In this document: piece by piece, positions 1 through 9,033 of the stretch
Layout: the number at the start of each line of letters is the position of its first letter
How positions within the stretch are numbered: the first letter of the stretch is position 1
DNA from: Aliivibrio fischeri
GTDB lineage: Bacteria > Pseudomonadota > Gammaproteobacteria > Enterobacterales > Vibrionaceae
Direction: 5' to 3'
Assembly: GCA_038993745.2 (NCBI GenBank)
Contig: CP160630.1
Coordinates: 1,240,001 to 1,304,000 of the forward strand
DNA: 64,000 nucleotides
Made by a program: the position numbers and the translations under genes
The notes under the pieces: model-generated
Seen by the model: only the letters and a program-made list of their open reading frames with translations
What the model was told of the DNA's origin: nothing
Database searches by the model: none

Positions 1-565
1 AAATAATAGCTCCTCCTTTTTTTGAATCGTTAACATCAACTAAATTTTTTAAAGGTCCCTCTGTAGTAGGAATCGCATCACTTAGTTTCATAATATGAAT
101 TTGAGACTCTGATGAAAGTTGCGAAACCATTTTTTTAGCAATGGTATAACTTCCATGAGGGCATCCATCATCAACCGGATACAAAGTCCAGCTAACATTA
201 GTACCTTTTGTTATCCAATTTAATTGGTCTATTTTAGTAAGTAACGAATTTTCACCATTTGGGTTATGTTTTGATTTTTTATTTAATCGATGATGTTCTC
301 CCCACATAGCAAAGACAACTCCTACACTTAGCGGTGTCGATATATTTAATATTAATCGGCGAGACTCAACTAATTTAACAGCTAGTCTAAACATTAATGG
401 AGCAGACTCGGCATCAACAAAATTGTTAAATTCAGAAATCGATATATGTTCAAAAGAAATAAGCTTATCTGCCAATAATAATAATTTATTCTGATCTTTT
501 TCACAGGTTAGATCAAACGTGTTATCTGAATTAGAAATAATATCTGAAATGATTTTTCTATCCAT
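1..565 (-). CDS. putative GT-A-fold glycosyltransferase, N-terminal part (cut by window edge)
   Basis: An open frame runs leftward from ATG at 565 to the window edge without a stop, giving about 188 residues beginning MDRKIISDIISNSDN. A GGAAG ribosome site lies about 10 bases upstream of the ATG. There is no signal peptide. Residues about 80-150 hold a hydrophobic strand, an MWGEHHRLN stretch and then a YPVDDGCPHGS segment. The hydrophobic strand followed by a DDG motif resembles the nucleotide-sugar-binding face of GT-A glycosyltransferases. The catalytic C-terminal half is outside the window, so substrate and family cannot be set. It is divergent from the phosphatase gene at 746, next to other glycan genes, which fits a polysaccharide role. 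Function is inferred from one motif only. Confidence 0.5.
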   Translation of the reverse strand, partial: MDRKIISDIISNSDNTFDLTCEKDQNKLLLLADKLISFEHISISEFNNFVDAESAPLMFRLAVKLVESRRLILNISTPLSVGVVFAMWGEHHRLNKKSKHNPNGENSLLTKIDQLNWITKGTNVSWTLYPVDDGCPHGSYTIAKKMVSQLSSESQIHIMKLSDAIPTTEGPLKNLVDVNDSKKGGAII

Positions 566-745
566 GGTTTAGTCTTCCTTTTAGTTATTGAAATAACATA
601 TTTAAAAAAACATAGGAAAGAGAAATATAAAAAACCATTAATAAAAAAAATAAGTACTTCTGCCTTGAATCGTTGTTTTTATGTCCTAGGCTAGATAAAA
701 GCATTCAATCGTATGTTTGAGTTAAGGCTATGGGAAAGGATACCA

Positions 746-1999
746 ATGGAATACATTTTAGTTGTAGATGATGACCCCGTCAGTCTTTTATTTATGTCCT
801 CACTACTAAAACGTTGTGGTTATCAGGCTATATCCGCTAAAAATGGACTTGAAGCCATGATTATTTTACAAGATAACCCTCAAATACAATTTGTATTAAG
901 TGACTGGATAATGCCAGAAATGGATGGCATTGAATTATGTAAACGATTGAAAGAAATAGCATTTGATCGCTATATTTTCTTTGTTTTATTATCAGGTAAA
1001 AATGACCAGCACTCTATAATTAACGGAATAAACGCTGGTGCAGATGATTTTATTGTTAAAGGTACTGATGCTAAAGAGCTAGAAGCTCGTGTAAAAGCAG
1101 GCTTTCGCACACTAGAACTACACAATAAAATAATCGAAAAAAACCAAGAATTGGACTCAGCTTACGCAACAATACGCAAAGATCTTGATTCTGCTGGCGA
1201 TCTTATACGTCAATTATTACCAACCCAAACCAACTTTATTGGCGTGGAATTAAATTATATTTCCATACCCAGTGCACAAATTGGAGGAGATATGTTGGGA
1301 TACATGCAGTTGGATCCTGATCATCTCGCTTTTTATCTTTTTGATGTCGCAGGACACGGTGTGTCATCTGCATTAATGTCTTTTTCAGTTCAACAAAGTT
1401 TATCTGTCATTGACGGACCATCATCAATAGTAAAAGACACTCAAAATCGAATTATTCCTCCAGAAGAAGTGATTAATAAACTTAATAAACTCTATATCAG
1501 TGACGATAAGATCCAACTTTATTTCACCATGATTTATGCCGTACTAAATGTCAAAACTGGCGTAATACATTACTGTTCAGCAGGCCATCCTCCGCTAGTT
1601 TGGCTACACAATGTTACGAAAAAAGCTGAGTTAATTGGTCATGAGAACTTTGTTGTTGGTGCTTTTGATTTTGTTGATTACCAATCATCGCAAATACAAC
1701 TAGAACCAAACGATAAAATCTGGTTGTACTCAGATGGAATAACTGAGGCGGAAAACAAACCAAAAACGAAACAATTTACCGAAAATGGGCTTAGAAAAGC
1801 CATTATGGACATTCACAATCACCCAACCCATTTACAAACTGAACTGCTCGTTAATCGAGTAAGAACTTGGCAAGAATCAAACTTATTTGATGATGATGTT
1901 AGTGTTCTTGCTGTTGAGTGGAAAGGCTATTCAAAACAAGAGGATGACTCATGCAATACGAAATTAACAACCAAGGTAAATGCACAGTTTTTCAGATAA
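746..1999 (+). CDS. response regulator with C-terminal SpoIIE-type PP2C phosphatase
   Basis: The start is placed at ATG 746 because AAAGGA lies five bases before it; an in-frame ATG at 713 has no such site. Residues 1-125 are a receiver with the acidic pair VDDD, phospho-acceptor Asp53 in LSDWIMPEMDG and Lys in FIVKG. A short helical linker follows, then a PP2C/SpoIIE phosphatase domain (about 175-395) with metal-binding GGDM, FDVAGHG and DDDVSVLAVEW. The family dephosphorylates STAS anti-sigma antagonists, and the STAS gene comes next. It resembles SypE without the N-terminal kinase domain. The frame overlaps the STAS gene by 49 bases. A stop (TGA 1945-1947) in the adjacent frame, just before the STAS ATG, suggests one missing base near 1920-1926 and a true end at 1947. 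Confidence 0.85.
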   Translation: MEYILVVDDDPVSLLFMSSLLKRCGYQAISAKNGLEAMIILQDNPQIQFVLSDWIMPEMDGIELCKRLKEIAFDRYIFFVLLSGKNDQHSIINGINAGADDFIVKGTDAKELEARVKAGFRTLELHNKIIEKNQELDSAYATIRKDLDSAGDLIRQLLPTQTNFIGVELNYISIPSAQIGGDMLGYMQLDPDHLAFYLFDVAGHGVSSALMSFSVQQSLSVIDGPSSIVKDTQNRIIPPEEVINKLNKLYISDDKIQLYFTMIYAVLNVKTGVIHYCSAGHPPLVWLHNVTKKAELIGHENFVVGAFDFVDYQSSQIQLEPNDKIWLYSDGITEAENKPKTKQFTENGLRKAIMDIHNHPTHLQTELLVNRVRTWQESNLFDDDVSVLAVEWKGYSKQEDDSCNTKLTTKVNAQFFR

Positions 2000-2283
2000 A
2001 TGAAGAACGATTTGATGCAAAATTAGCACCTCAATTTCGTAAAGAAGCCGAGGAACTATTAAGCCAAATAGGTGACCATCTCATTCTTGATCTTGGCAGT
2101 GTCAAATTCATGGATAGCAGTGGGCTTGGTGCTATTATGGGCGTATATAAATTATGTAGAGGAAAAACCGTTAGTGTCGTTCACCTTCAAAAGCCAGTTG
2201 AAGATTTATTAAAGCTAACCAGAATGAATAGACTTATTCCCAACTATTCAACCCTAGAAGATGCAATGCTAACGTCAGCATAA
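1951..2283 (+). CDS. STAS-domain anti-sigma factor antagonist (SypA/SpoIIAA-like)
   Basis: This 110-residue single-domain protein fits the STAS family in length. The signature FMDSSGLGAIMG puts the expected phospho-serine at Ser56, the same position as in SypA of this window, so it is probably a paralogue of SypA. In partner switching, a HATPase kinase phosphorylates this serine and a PP2C phosphatase removes the phosphate; both enzymes are encoded beside it (phosphatase 746, kinase 3457). AAGAGGA upstream serves as the ribosome site. The output partner is unknown. It could regulate the glycan genes nearby or the sigma factor at 12601, but no sequence evidence decides this. Confidence 0.88.
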   Translation: MQYEINNQGKCTVFQINEERFDAKLAPQFRKEAEELLSQIGDHLILDLGSVKFMDSSGLGAIMGVYKLCRGKTVSVVHLQKPVEDLLKLTRMNRLIPNYSTLEDAMLTSA

Positions 2284-2296
2284 TAAAGGAACGATT

Positions 2297-3441
2297 ATGA
2301 AAGGAATGATTTTAGCCGCAGGTAAAGGCACACGAGTAAAACCAATAACTCACACAATACCAAAACCAATGATCCCGATTTTAGGTAAACCAGTAATGGA
2401 ATCTATGATCGAACTTTTTGTTAAACACAACATAAATAAGATCATGGTAAACACAAGTCATTTATCTGAAGTTATTGAAGGATACTTCAGAGATGGTCAT
2501 CATTTCAATGCACAGTTATCTTACTCCTACGAAGGTGAAATCATTGACGGTGAATTCAAAAGTAAGACATTAGGTTCCGCAGGTGGAATGCAAAAGATTC
2601 AACAATTTTCAGGATTTTTTGATGATACTTTTGTCGTGGTATGTGGTGATGCTTGGATTGATTTAGATTTAACAAAAGCAATCGAACATCACAAAGAAAA
2701 AGGGGTATAGCAACTATTGTAACAAAAGCCGTTCTCACAGAAGATATTCATAAATATGGTATTGTTGTATCAAATGAACACGGCTTAATTACGAACTTCC
2801 AAGAAAAACCAACCGCCAATGAAGCTTTATCAAACCAAGCTAATACAGGTATCTATATTTTTGAACCTGCTATCTTTGATTTTATACCTACAGAAGGTGA
2901 ATACGATATCGGCAGTGAATTATTTCCTTTATTAGTTGAAAAAAATATTCCTTTTTATTCTGTAAATATGGATTTCCAATGGTTAGATGTTGGTAATATT
3001 ACTGATATTTGGGATGTTACAAATGATATTCTGAATGGAAAAGTTAATGGTTATCCTATCCCAGGGACTCAGATCAAAGCTGGAGTCTGGGTTGGGATTA
3101 ATACCGTTGTTGATTTTGAACATTGCAATATAACTCCTCCAGTTGTTATTTCTAGTGGCTGCCATATTAAAAATGGAGCAACAATAGAAGGTCCAACAGT
3201 CATAAGTGCAAATTGTATCGTTGATTCAGAAGCTATCATTCGCAATTCATTAATATATGACTACATTCATATCCGTGATTTCATGTTGCTTGATCAAAAA
3301 ACGGTTTTTGATAACTATTGCATTGATAGAGATGGAAACAGTGATTGCTTTGCCAAAATGACAAAGGAGAGCGTTTCTTCAGTCATGAAAGATGCTTTAT
3401 CTGATTTATCAACTTTTACACAAAGCACAACAGAAAAGTAA
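2297..3441 (+). CDS. sugar-1-phosphate nucleotidyltransferase, frameshifted as sequenced
   Basis: The N-terminal Rossmann-type nucleotidyltransferase domain has the nucleotide-binding signature LAAGKGTRVKPIT and KPMIPILGKP, and later a GDAWIDLD metal-site segment. The C-terminal third (about 260-345) is a left-handed beta-helix of isoleucine-rich hexapeptide turns. Such enzymes make NDP-sugars such as GDP-mannose or UDP/dTDP-glucose; the exact sugar cannot be read. The frame stops at 2710 after HHKEKGV. Continuing in the adjacent frame gives IATIVTKAVLTED and then an unbroken reading to 3441. One G missing from the run at 2702-2705 explains the break; restored length is 381 residues. Its place between the STAS and kinase genes suggests it supplies precursor to a glycan controlled by this module. 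Confidence 0.85.
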
Positions 3442-3456
3442 TAAAGGAAAGCAAAC

Positions 3457-3900
3457 ATGGTTAATGCTATTTTTTCTAACACTTATCTCAGCTCTCTTGA
3501 AGCTTCTCGAACGGTATCTAATGACATAAGAGAATATTGGGGAGCATTAAACATTAGTGAAGATATTATTAATGAAGCAGAGCTATGTTTAGTTGAAATG
3601 GTAAATAATACATATGAACATGCTTACCTCAATCAAGAAGGTTCTTTGATTGAGGTAAAGTCATATCTACAAACAGAAAATATCTTATTAATTGAGATAT
3701 CAGATTATGGATATGCTCTAAACACAAATGGATTAGCTCAACAAATCCCTAACGATTTCATTACTCCAGAAAAAGATAAACCAGAGACATGGCTAACATC
3801 AGGCCGTGGTTTTTTAATCGTCGAGCAATTAATGGACAGCATTATTTATGAGAATAAAGATGGTAAAAATACATTTTACTTAAGCAAGCGACTAAGCTAA
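3457..3900 (+). CDS. HATPase_c anti-sigma/serine kinase (RsbW/SpoIIAB-like)
   Basis: This 147-residue protein is a single GHKL ATPase domain. The N-box is seen in AELCLVEMVNNTYEHAY, the G1 box in ISDYGYAL and a glycine-rich lid in SGRGFLIVEQLMD. Family members phosphorylate a STAS antagonist on serine and may sequester a sigma factor or other target. It is the last gene of the four-gene group and is similar in layout to the N-terminal kinase domain of SypE, here as a separate protein. GGAAAGC before the ATG is a plausible ribosome site. It ends four bases from the end of the convergent gene at 3905, with no terminator between. Confidence 0.85.
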   Translation: MVNAIFSNTYLSSLEASRTVSNDIREYWGALNISEDIINEAELCLVEMVNNTYEHAYLNQEGSLIEVKSYLQTENILLIEISDYGYALNTNGLAQQIPNDFITPEKDKPETWLTSGRGFLIVEQLMDSIIYENKDGKNTFYLSKRLS

Positions 3901-3904
3901 AAAA

Positions 3905-4837
3905 CTATTTATTTTCCTCTTCAGTCATCATAGGAGTAAAACTTCTTCTTTGCAGTACCTCTACTCCACTCTTACCTGAATTGCCTATATTAGCTTTATG
4001 TATTGGATTGTATTCTGATTCAGGGGCTTCTTTTTGATTTTCTTCTACCGACTTTAAATCCTTTATTTCTACATTTCGATAGTTAAACTCTTCATCTGGA
4101 GTAATTATCACTATTTGTTCGGATTTATTTTTACGTGGATTATCTTGAGGGTAAATATCGGTAGGCTCAATCTCTGCGGATTCAGTACGAGGAGTAAAAC
4201 TTTGACGCGGTGTAAAAGAGCGATTTAATCCAGTTAACTTACCTTTTTCAACCGGTTTCATTGATTTTGATGAATAATAATTTGGTACATCAACTGGAAG
4301 ATTTTTTGGGGTCGAGTTATTCGCTTTCAGGCCTAATTTAGGTCCTTTGAATACGAAAAGTTGTAATTTTTCTTCCCAAACTTGCAAAATAGCCAACTCT
4401 CGCTGCCACTCAGAATCAAGAGAGACGCCAATATCAGTAGTTGTCAATTGTGTTGATAATTGCGTATTTATTTGTTCATATCGTCGATGTAATGCTTTTT
4501 GTAATTGAACCCACTCAGTGCCACCAGTGAGTAAATAGCGAGTACTATTTGCCCAATATTCATATGCTTTTATATCATTATATTTATTTGCTTCTATTGC
4601 CGCTAATGCTTCTGATAACCCTGCATATTGCCACATCGCCTGAGAACCTAGTTTTGATTCTGAAGCAATAATTTGATTTGTTAATCTATGCCAATAATCA
4701 GCCGCTCGTTTATCTCTAGAAGTATTCGATAACATCGTCCCTTTACTATAAATCGATAGATTAAAATCAACGACCTGAGCTTCAGCCCGAAAGAGAAAAA
4801 AACAACTAAATAACATAAAAAAACGCATCGTCTTCAT
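3905..4837 (-). CDS. secreted/periplasmic protein of unknown function with SFTPR repeats
   Basis: I do not recognise a family. The start is taken as ATG 4837, which overlaps the stop of the upstream gene as ATGA (translational coupling); an in-frame ATG at 4858 would lengthen it by seven residues. It begins with a signal peptide (KTMRFFMLFSCFFLFRAEA). A helical region with many Trp and Gln follows (about 30-160), and then a low-complexity, Pro/Ser/Lys-rich C-terminal half containing SFTPR twice in tandem and a third SFTPM near the end. It is the last gene of the DUF3131/GT2 group, so a periplasmic accessory role in glycan export or modification is possible. Confidence 0.6.
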   Translation of the reverse strand: MKTMRFFMLFSCFFLFRAEAQVVDFNLSIYSKGTMLSNTSRDKRAADYWHRLTNQIIASESKLGSQAMWQYAGLSEALAAIEANKYNDIKAYEYWANSTRYLLTGGTEWVQLQKALHRRYEQINTQLSTQLTTTDIGVSLDSEWQRELAILQVWEEKLQLFVFKGPKLGLKANNSTPKNLPVDVPNYYSSKSMKPVEKGKLTGLNRSFTPRQSFTPRTESAEIEPTDIYPQDNPRKNKSEQIVIITPDEEFNYRNVEIKDLKSVEENQKEAPESEYNPIHKANIGNSGKSGVEVLQRRSFTPMMTEEENK

Positions 4838-6216
4838 CGAAAAGTCTCCACTAAACAATGTCCAGGATGTGAAAATCGAGATTTGAATTGAACATCACGA
4901 TACTCTTTTGATTTTTCTGGTTGGTATAGTTTCCCTTTAGTTTTATAAAGTAAAGCTTCTAAAACACCGGCATTAGTCTGTAAGGAAATACTTTTTTCAT
5001 AACTACTGTTTAATTCATAGCGTCCCTCATACCAGCCTCTTTCAGGGTCATATAACTCTTGTACTAATACCATTAAACGATCGGTATAATCAGATTTCCA
5101 TAAAGCCCACATCTGAAAAGCAACTCGTGTTGAAATTAACGCTAGTTCATCATATGAAGTACCATCTTCGGCTAAAGTTATCCAAGGTGTCCCTAAGGCG
5201 TAAATAGCGTCATAAACGAAATAAGGCTCACCAGATACGATATGTTCCCCTCTTGCTGTATATATTCGTTCATGCTCCCATCTAGCCTCTTGAATTCGAT
5301 AGATTGAATCAGCCATAGCTGACATCACCTCATCCGTATGTGTTGCATCACTTGATGAGTCATCTGAAATTTTATCCCAATTAAATTCTAATCCTAAACG
5401 CAAATATGGTGTGCTATAAACAGGGCGTAAAACATCAAAAATGCGCGGATCTCGACCATCAAAAATAAAATCAATACCATACATAGTTGCGACGTTATAA
5501 GGATCTATTCGCATGGCTTTTTGGGGGACGATCTGCCAATCAAGATAACCATATGATGTATACTCTTCTACACCCAATCGTCCCTCTTTATATCTCGCAA
5601 CATTTCCTTGATAGACACTTGCACCAAACAGTTCTCCCTCCTCATTTACAAGCTCACAAAAATTCCATTTAAGTACTGCCTTATCAATATATTCTATGAA
5701 TTGAGGATTATATTGCTTAACAATAGCAAGAACGATCAACAGTCGACCAATATCAATAGAAGACCATCCAATATCATTCGGCTGATTTCCATAGTCCACC
5801 ATTTGTCCTGTCTGAGTGCTATACACTTTATTAGGAATTTGACCAATACTTAAAGGCATATCATTTAAAAAAGTGAGAACCAATGACAACCGTTCGTCGT
5901 GCTCTTTACTCGTAATAAATTTAAATTCACGAGCAGCAGTTAATGCCATAAGATAATCAGCAATACCAGACATATTTGTGGTTGGATAATTATCAATACT
6001 ATTAACAAGGCCTGTCGTTAACTGAGTATTATTTTCCATATATACCCAAGCAAGGCGAGCCCATTCAAGCTCACCTTCTGTTAATTCGCCATATCTTCCT
6101 TGCCTAATTGCTTGTGATTGACTTATCGAGTTCACTCCATCTTGAACTCCTTGATATAAAACTCCACAAGATGACAATAAGAAGCTTATTAAAATAACAA
6201 CTACGCCCTTTAGCAT
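4834..6216 (-). CDS. DUF3131 lipoprotein (paralogue 1)
   Basis: This 460-residue protein has a lipoprotein signal peptide with lipobox LSSC at about residue 16. The rest is a DUF3131-type domain, recognised by conserved blocks shared with its two neighbours: NNTQLTTGLVNSIDNYP, the LPNKVY-type turn (IPNKVYSTQTG), VDYGNQPNDIGWSSIDIGRLL and GEPYFVYDAIYALG. The alternation of Trp/Tyr-rich helices resembles an alpha/alpha-toroid like that of glycan-acting enzymes, but a catalytic role is not proven. DUF3131 genes often lie next to glycosyltransferase genes, as here. It shares an operon with the two paralogues and the GT2, and its stop overlaps the start of the gene at 4837. Confidence 0.75.
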   Translation of the reverse strand: MLKGVVVILISFLLSSCGVLYQGVQDGVNSISQSQAIRQGRYGELTEGELEWARLAWVYMENNTQLTTGLVNSIDNYPTTNMSGIADYLMALTAAREFKFITSKEHDERLSLVLTFLNDMPLSIGQIPNKVYSTQTGQMVDYGNQPNDIGWSSIDIGRLLIVLAIVKQYNPQFIEYIDKAVLKWNFCELVNEEGELFGASVYQGNVARYKEGRLGVEEYTSYGYLDWQIVPQKAMRIDPYNVATMYGIDFIFDGRDPRIFDVLRPVYSTPYLRLGLEFNWDKISDDSSSDATHTDEVMSAMADSIYRIQEARWEHERIYTARGEHIVSGEPYFVYDAIYALGTPWITLAEDGTSYDELALISTRVAFQMWALWKSDYTDRLMVLVQELYDPERGWYEGRYELNSSYEKSISLQTNAGVLEALLYKTKGKLYQPEKSKEYRDVQFKSRFSHPGHCLVETFR

Positions 6217-6235
6217 CCATTTCCCTTCAATAAAA

Positions 6236-7642
6236 CTATAAACGTGAAGGTTTCATTGGTTTTCTTGGCAAACATTGTCCTTCATAACCAAATGGCGATT
6301 CTAGCGCTTTCTCCCATAGACTTGGAACGGCGTTTTCTTTATATGTTAATAATTTACCTTGCTCTTTAAAAAGTAAGATTTCTAACGTGATCCCATTGTT
6401 ATTTGAAGTAAAGGTGTTAATTAAACCTGTTCCGTTTTCAAACATACCTTCATAGAAACCTTTTTTTCTATCGTATAGATTAGAAACATGATCGAATAAT
6501 AAATCAGTATATTCTGTATCCCACAGCGCCCACATCCCCATCGCACCTTTAACTGCAACTGCTGAGTATTGTGGTAAAAACTCACCATTTTCCGAAATAG
6601 TATTCCAAGCAAATCCATCTGTATAAATAGTGTCATAAACAAAATAAGGGGCACCAGCTAACTGATGTTCTGTTCTTGCGGTAATAATCCCTGTTTGCTT
6701 ATAACGCTCTTCTTGTACTCGATATATATTTAGAGCAAATTCTGCCATCCAACCATTCGAATAACTTGTATCATGAGGACTCTTATCTGTGGTTAAGTCC
6801 CATCCAAGTTCTATCGCATCCAATACATAGCTTTCTGTTACTACATAACTGTGAGCCTTCAGCTTCCTTGGGTCTCTTGTATCGTAAGGAATGTCATAAC
6901 CATATAAATTAATGGTTCCATATGGCTCAGGCATTGATGCTTGTGTCGTATCAAATCCCCACAGTTGAAAACCTTTTGCTGCATATTCTTCGTAACCTAA
7001 TCGACCTTCTTGAAGGTATTGCACAGGTTTTCCATTCTCTAATAACGCCCCAAACATGGTTCCATTTTCATCTACAACATTACAAAAATTCCAACGTAAA
7101 ACAACCGAATCAATGCTCGTTGCAAACTCTGGATATCTATTTTTCAATATATGAAGCCAAATAAGTAAACGCCCTAAATCAAGAGCAGAGTAACCAATTT
7201 CGCCAGGTTGATTACCATAATCCACTTTTGCTCCATTCTGAGTGTTATATGCTTTATTTGGTAATTCACCTTTAAATAAATCCAATGTATTTAGTGTTGT
7301 GAGAAATTTGATTAAGCGAATATCAAACTCCTCTTTTTCTATAATTCCAAGCTCATAAGCACTCGTCATCCCAGCTAAATACGAAGCAGCATCCCACCAT
7401 GTTACTGAAGGATAATTATTTACCGCATTGACCAACCCCGTAGATTCTTGATAATTATTTTCAAAATAAGTCCAGGCTATACGTGCCATATCCATTTCTT
7501 TTTCGGTTAACTTACCTTGGCGAGCCATTGGAGTGACCCAATGATCTTTTTTTTCTACTATATCTTCAGAAAAATGGTTGTATTTATTTCCGCAGCCCGC
7601 CAAAACTAAACCCAGCAAACCTATTGAGATATAACGCATCAT
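6236..7642 (-). CDS. DUF3131 lipoprotein (paralogue 2)
   Basis: This 468-residue protein has a signal peptide with lipobox LAGC near residue 17, preceded by a strong AAGGAGG ribosome site. A second ATG lies one codon inside the first. The DUF3131 blocks are all present: NNYQESTGLVNAVNNYPS, LPNKAYNTQNG, VDYGNQPGEIGYSALDLGRLL and GAPYFVYDTIYTDG. It is the closest in layout to the downstream paralogue at 4834, with a 19-base gap between them. Tandem copies suggest duplication followed by divergence. It probably sits on the outer-membrane inner face, acting on or binding a glycan made by the GT2 at 8975. Activity is unknown. Confidence 0.75.
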   Translation of the reverse strand: MMRYISIGLLGLVLAGCGNKYNHFSEDIVEKKDHWVTPMARQGKLTEKEMDMARIAWTYFENNYQESTGLVNAVNNYPSVTWWDAASYLAGMTSAYELGIIEKEEFDIRLIKFLTTLNTLDLFKGELPNKAYNTQNGAKVDYGNQPGEIGYSALDLGRLLIWLHILKNRYPEFATSIDSVVLRWNFCNVVDENGTMFGALLENGKPVQYLQEGRLGYEEYAAKGFQLWGFDTTQASMPEPYGTINLYGYDIPYDTRDPRKLKAHSYVVTESYVLDAIELGWDLTTDKSPHDTSYSNGWMAEFALNIYRVQEERYKQTGIITARTEHQLAGAPYFVYDTIYTDGFAWNTISENGEFLPQYSAVAVKGAMGMWALWDTEYTDLLFDHVSNLYDRKKGFYEGMFENGTGLINTFTSNNNGITLEILLFKEQGKLLTYKENAVPSLWEKALESPFGYEGQCLPRKPMKPSRL

Positions 7643-7666
7643 TATCCTCCTTAATCTTGCTACGAT

Positions 7667-9033
7667 TTACTTAGCGCCAACGCTTAAAAGTGGGCCATTT
7701 TCGATATACGCAAGAGACTCAAGTACTATCCCATTTGTGTTAGCTGTTATCGCTTTATTCTTTGTACCATCAGATTCATAACGTCCTGAAAACCATCCTT
7801 TCTTTTCAGAGTAGAGTGTATTCACTTCATTAATTAATATATTGGTATAATCTGTTTTATATAACGCATACCAACCAAAAGCAGCTTTGGTAGATAGTGA
7901 TTTGAATTCTGATGCATCTTCACCTGTATCTGTAATTGCGTTCCACTCTTTACCATCAGAAAAAACGGTGTTGTAAACAAAATATGGTGCCTGATCTAAA
8001 TTATCCTCACTAACCGCAGTCACAATTCCCGTATCTCTATAACGGTTCTCTTGAGCCTGATAAACACGATGAGCAAAAATTTTAGATACACTATCAGCAC
8101 CAAACTCTAACCCATCTAATATATATGACTCACTAACGACATAGTTATGTGCATGATATTTTGCAGGATCACGCAAGTCCGTTGGTATCTCAACACCACT
8201 AATGGTTTTAAATTCTAGATAATCGATATATTTCATCGCATTAAATACATCTCGCCCCATTAAGGACATGGATTTAGATGCGTATTCTTCATACCCAATA
8301 CGACCTTCTTGTACTAATTCAAATCCATCAGATGTAGCAGAAAGGCGGGCTCCATATAAATAACCCTCTTTGATCATGTCACCTACATGCCATGCATTAA
8401 GAACATTATTTACCGATTTATTAAATTCTGGATACTGCCAAATCAAAATATTAAATGGTACTAAGATTCGTCCAATATCAATAGCCGACCAACCAATACC
8501 ATTCGGAGTCGGACTATTACTATAATCCACCATTTCTAATGTAATCGTGTTATATGCTTTATTTGGTAATCGATTATTGACTAAAGGCAGTCGAGCAAGT
8601 GTATGTAGCGCCTTTTCCATACGAATATTAAATACATCTTCAGTAATTACATTCAACTTTTCAGCTGAAATTAGCCCATTAAATACGATGCCGTATCCCA
8701 CATGGTGGTAGATGGGTAACCATCAACTGAATTTACAAGTCCTGTATTTTCTTGATAATTATTTTCGAAATACTTCCATGCGGTATTCGCCCATTGATAC
8801 TCTTCTTGAGTTAATATTCGACTAGGTTTGAGTGGGATTTTTTCTTCATGTTCAAAAGTAATATTCCCTAAAACCTGTGACGTCTCACGAGTTTCAATTG
8901 CAAATGAAATAAACAACGCAGTCGCTAACCCTAGTATAAATACGATATGGTGGCGAGCATTTATCAATGCCTTTCTAAATTCCATATTTGACTTCCTCTT
9001 GCCCTTGTTCTGATTGATTTTGTTGCTCATCAT
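7667..9033 (-). CDS. DUF3131 membrane-anchored protein (paralogue 3), frameshifted as sequenced
   Basis: The N-terminus lacks a lipobox. It has one membrane segment (about residues 24-44, IVFILGLATALFISFAI), which should leave the DUF3131 domain in the periplasm. The first frame stops at TASYLMG. The adjacent frame continues LISAEKLNVITEDVFNIRM, which lines up with SYLAGMTSAYELGIIEKEEF of paralogue 2. Restoring one G in the run at 8675-8677 gives 455 residues. Conserved blocks NNYQENTGLVNSVDGYPS, LPNKAYNT and APYFVYNTVFSDG are visible. The start overlaps the end of the GT2 gene, so the two are probably translationally coupled. Confidence 0.75.

Noticed and set aside
6200..7700. CRISPR or long direct repeats between the DUF3131 paralogues
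   Set aside because: Similarity is at the protein level from duplication; no regular short repeats with spacers are visible.
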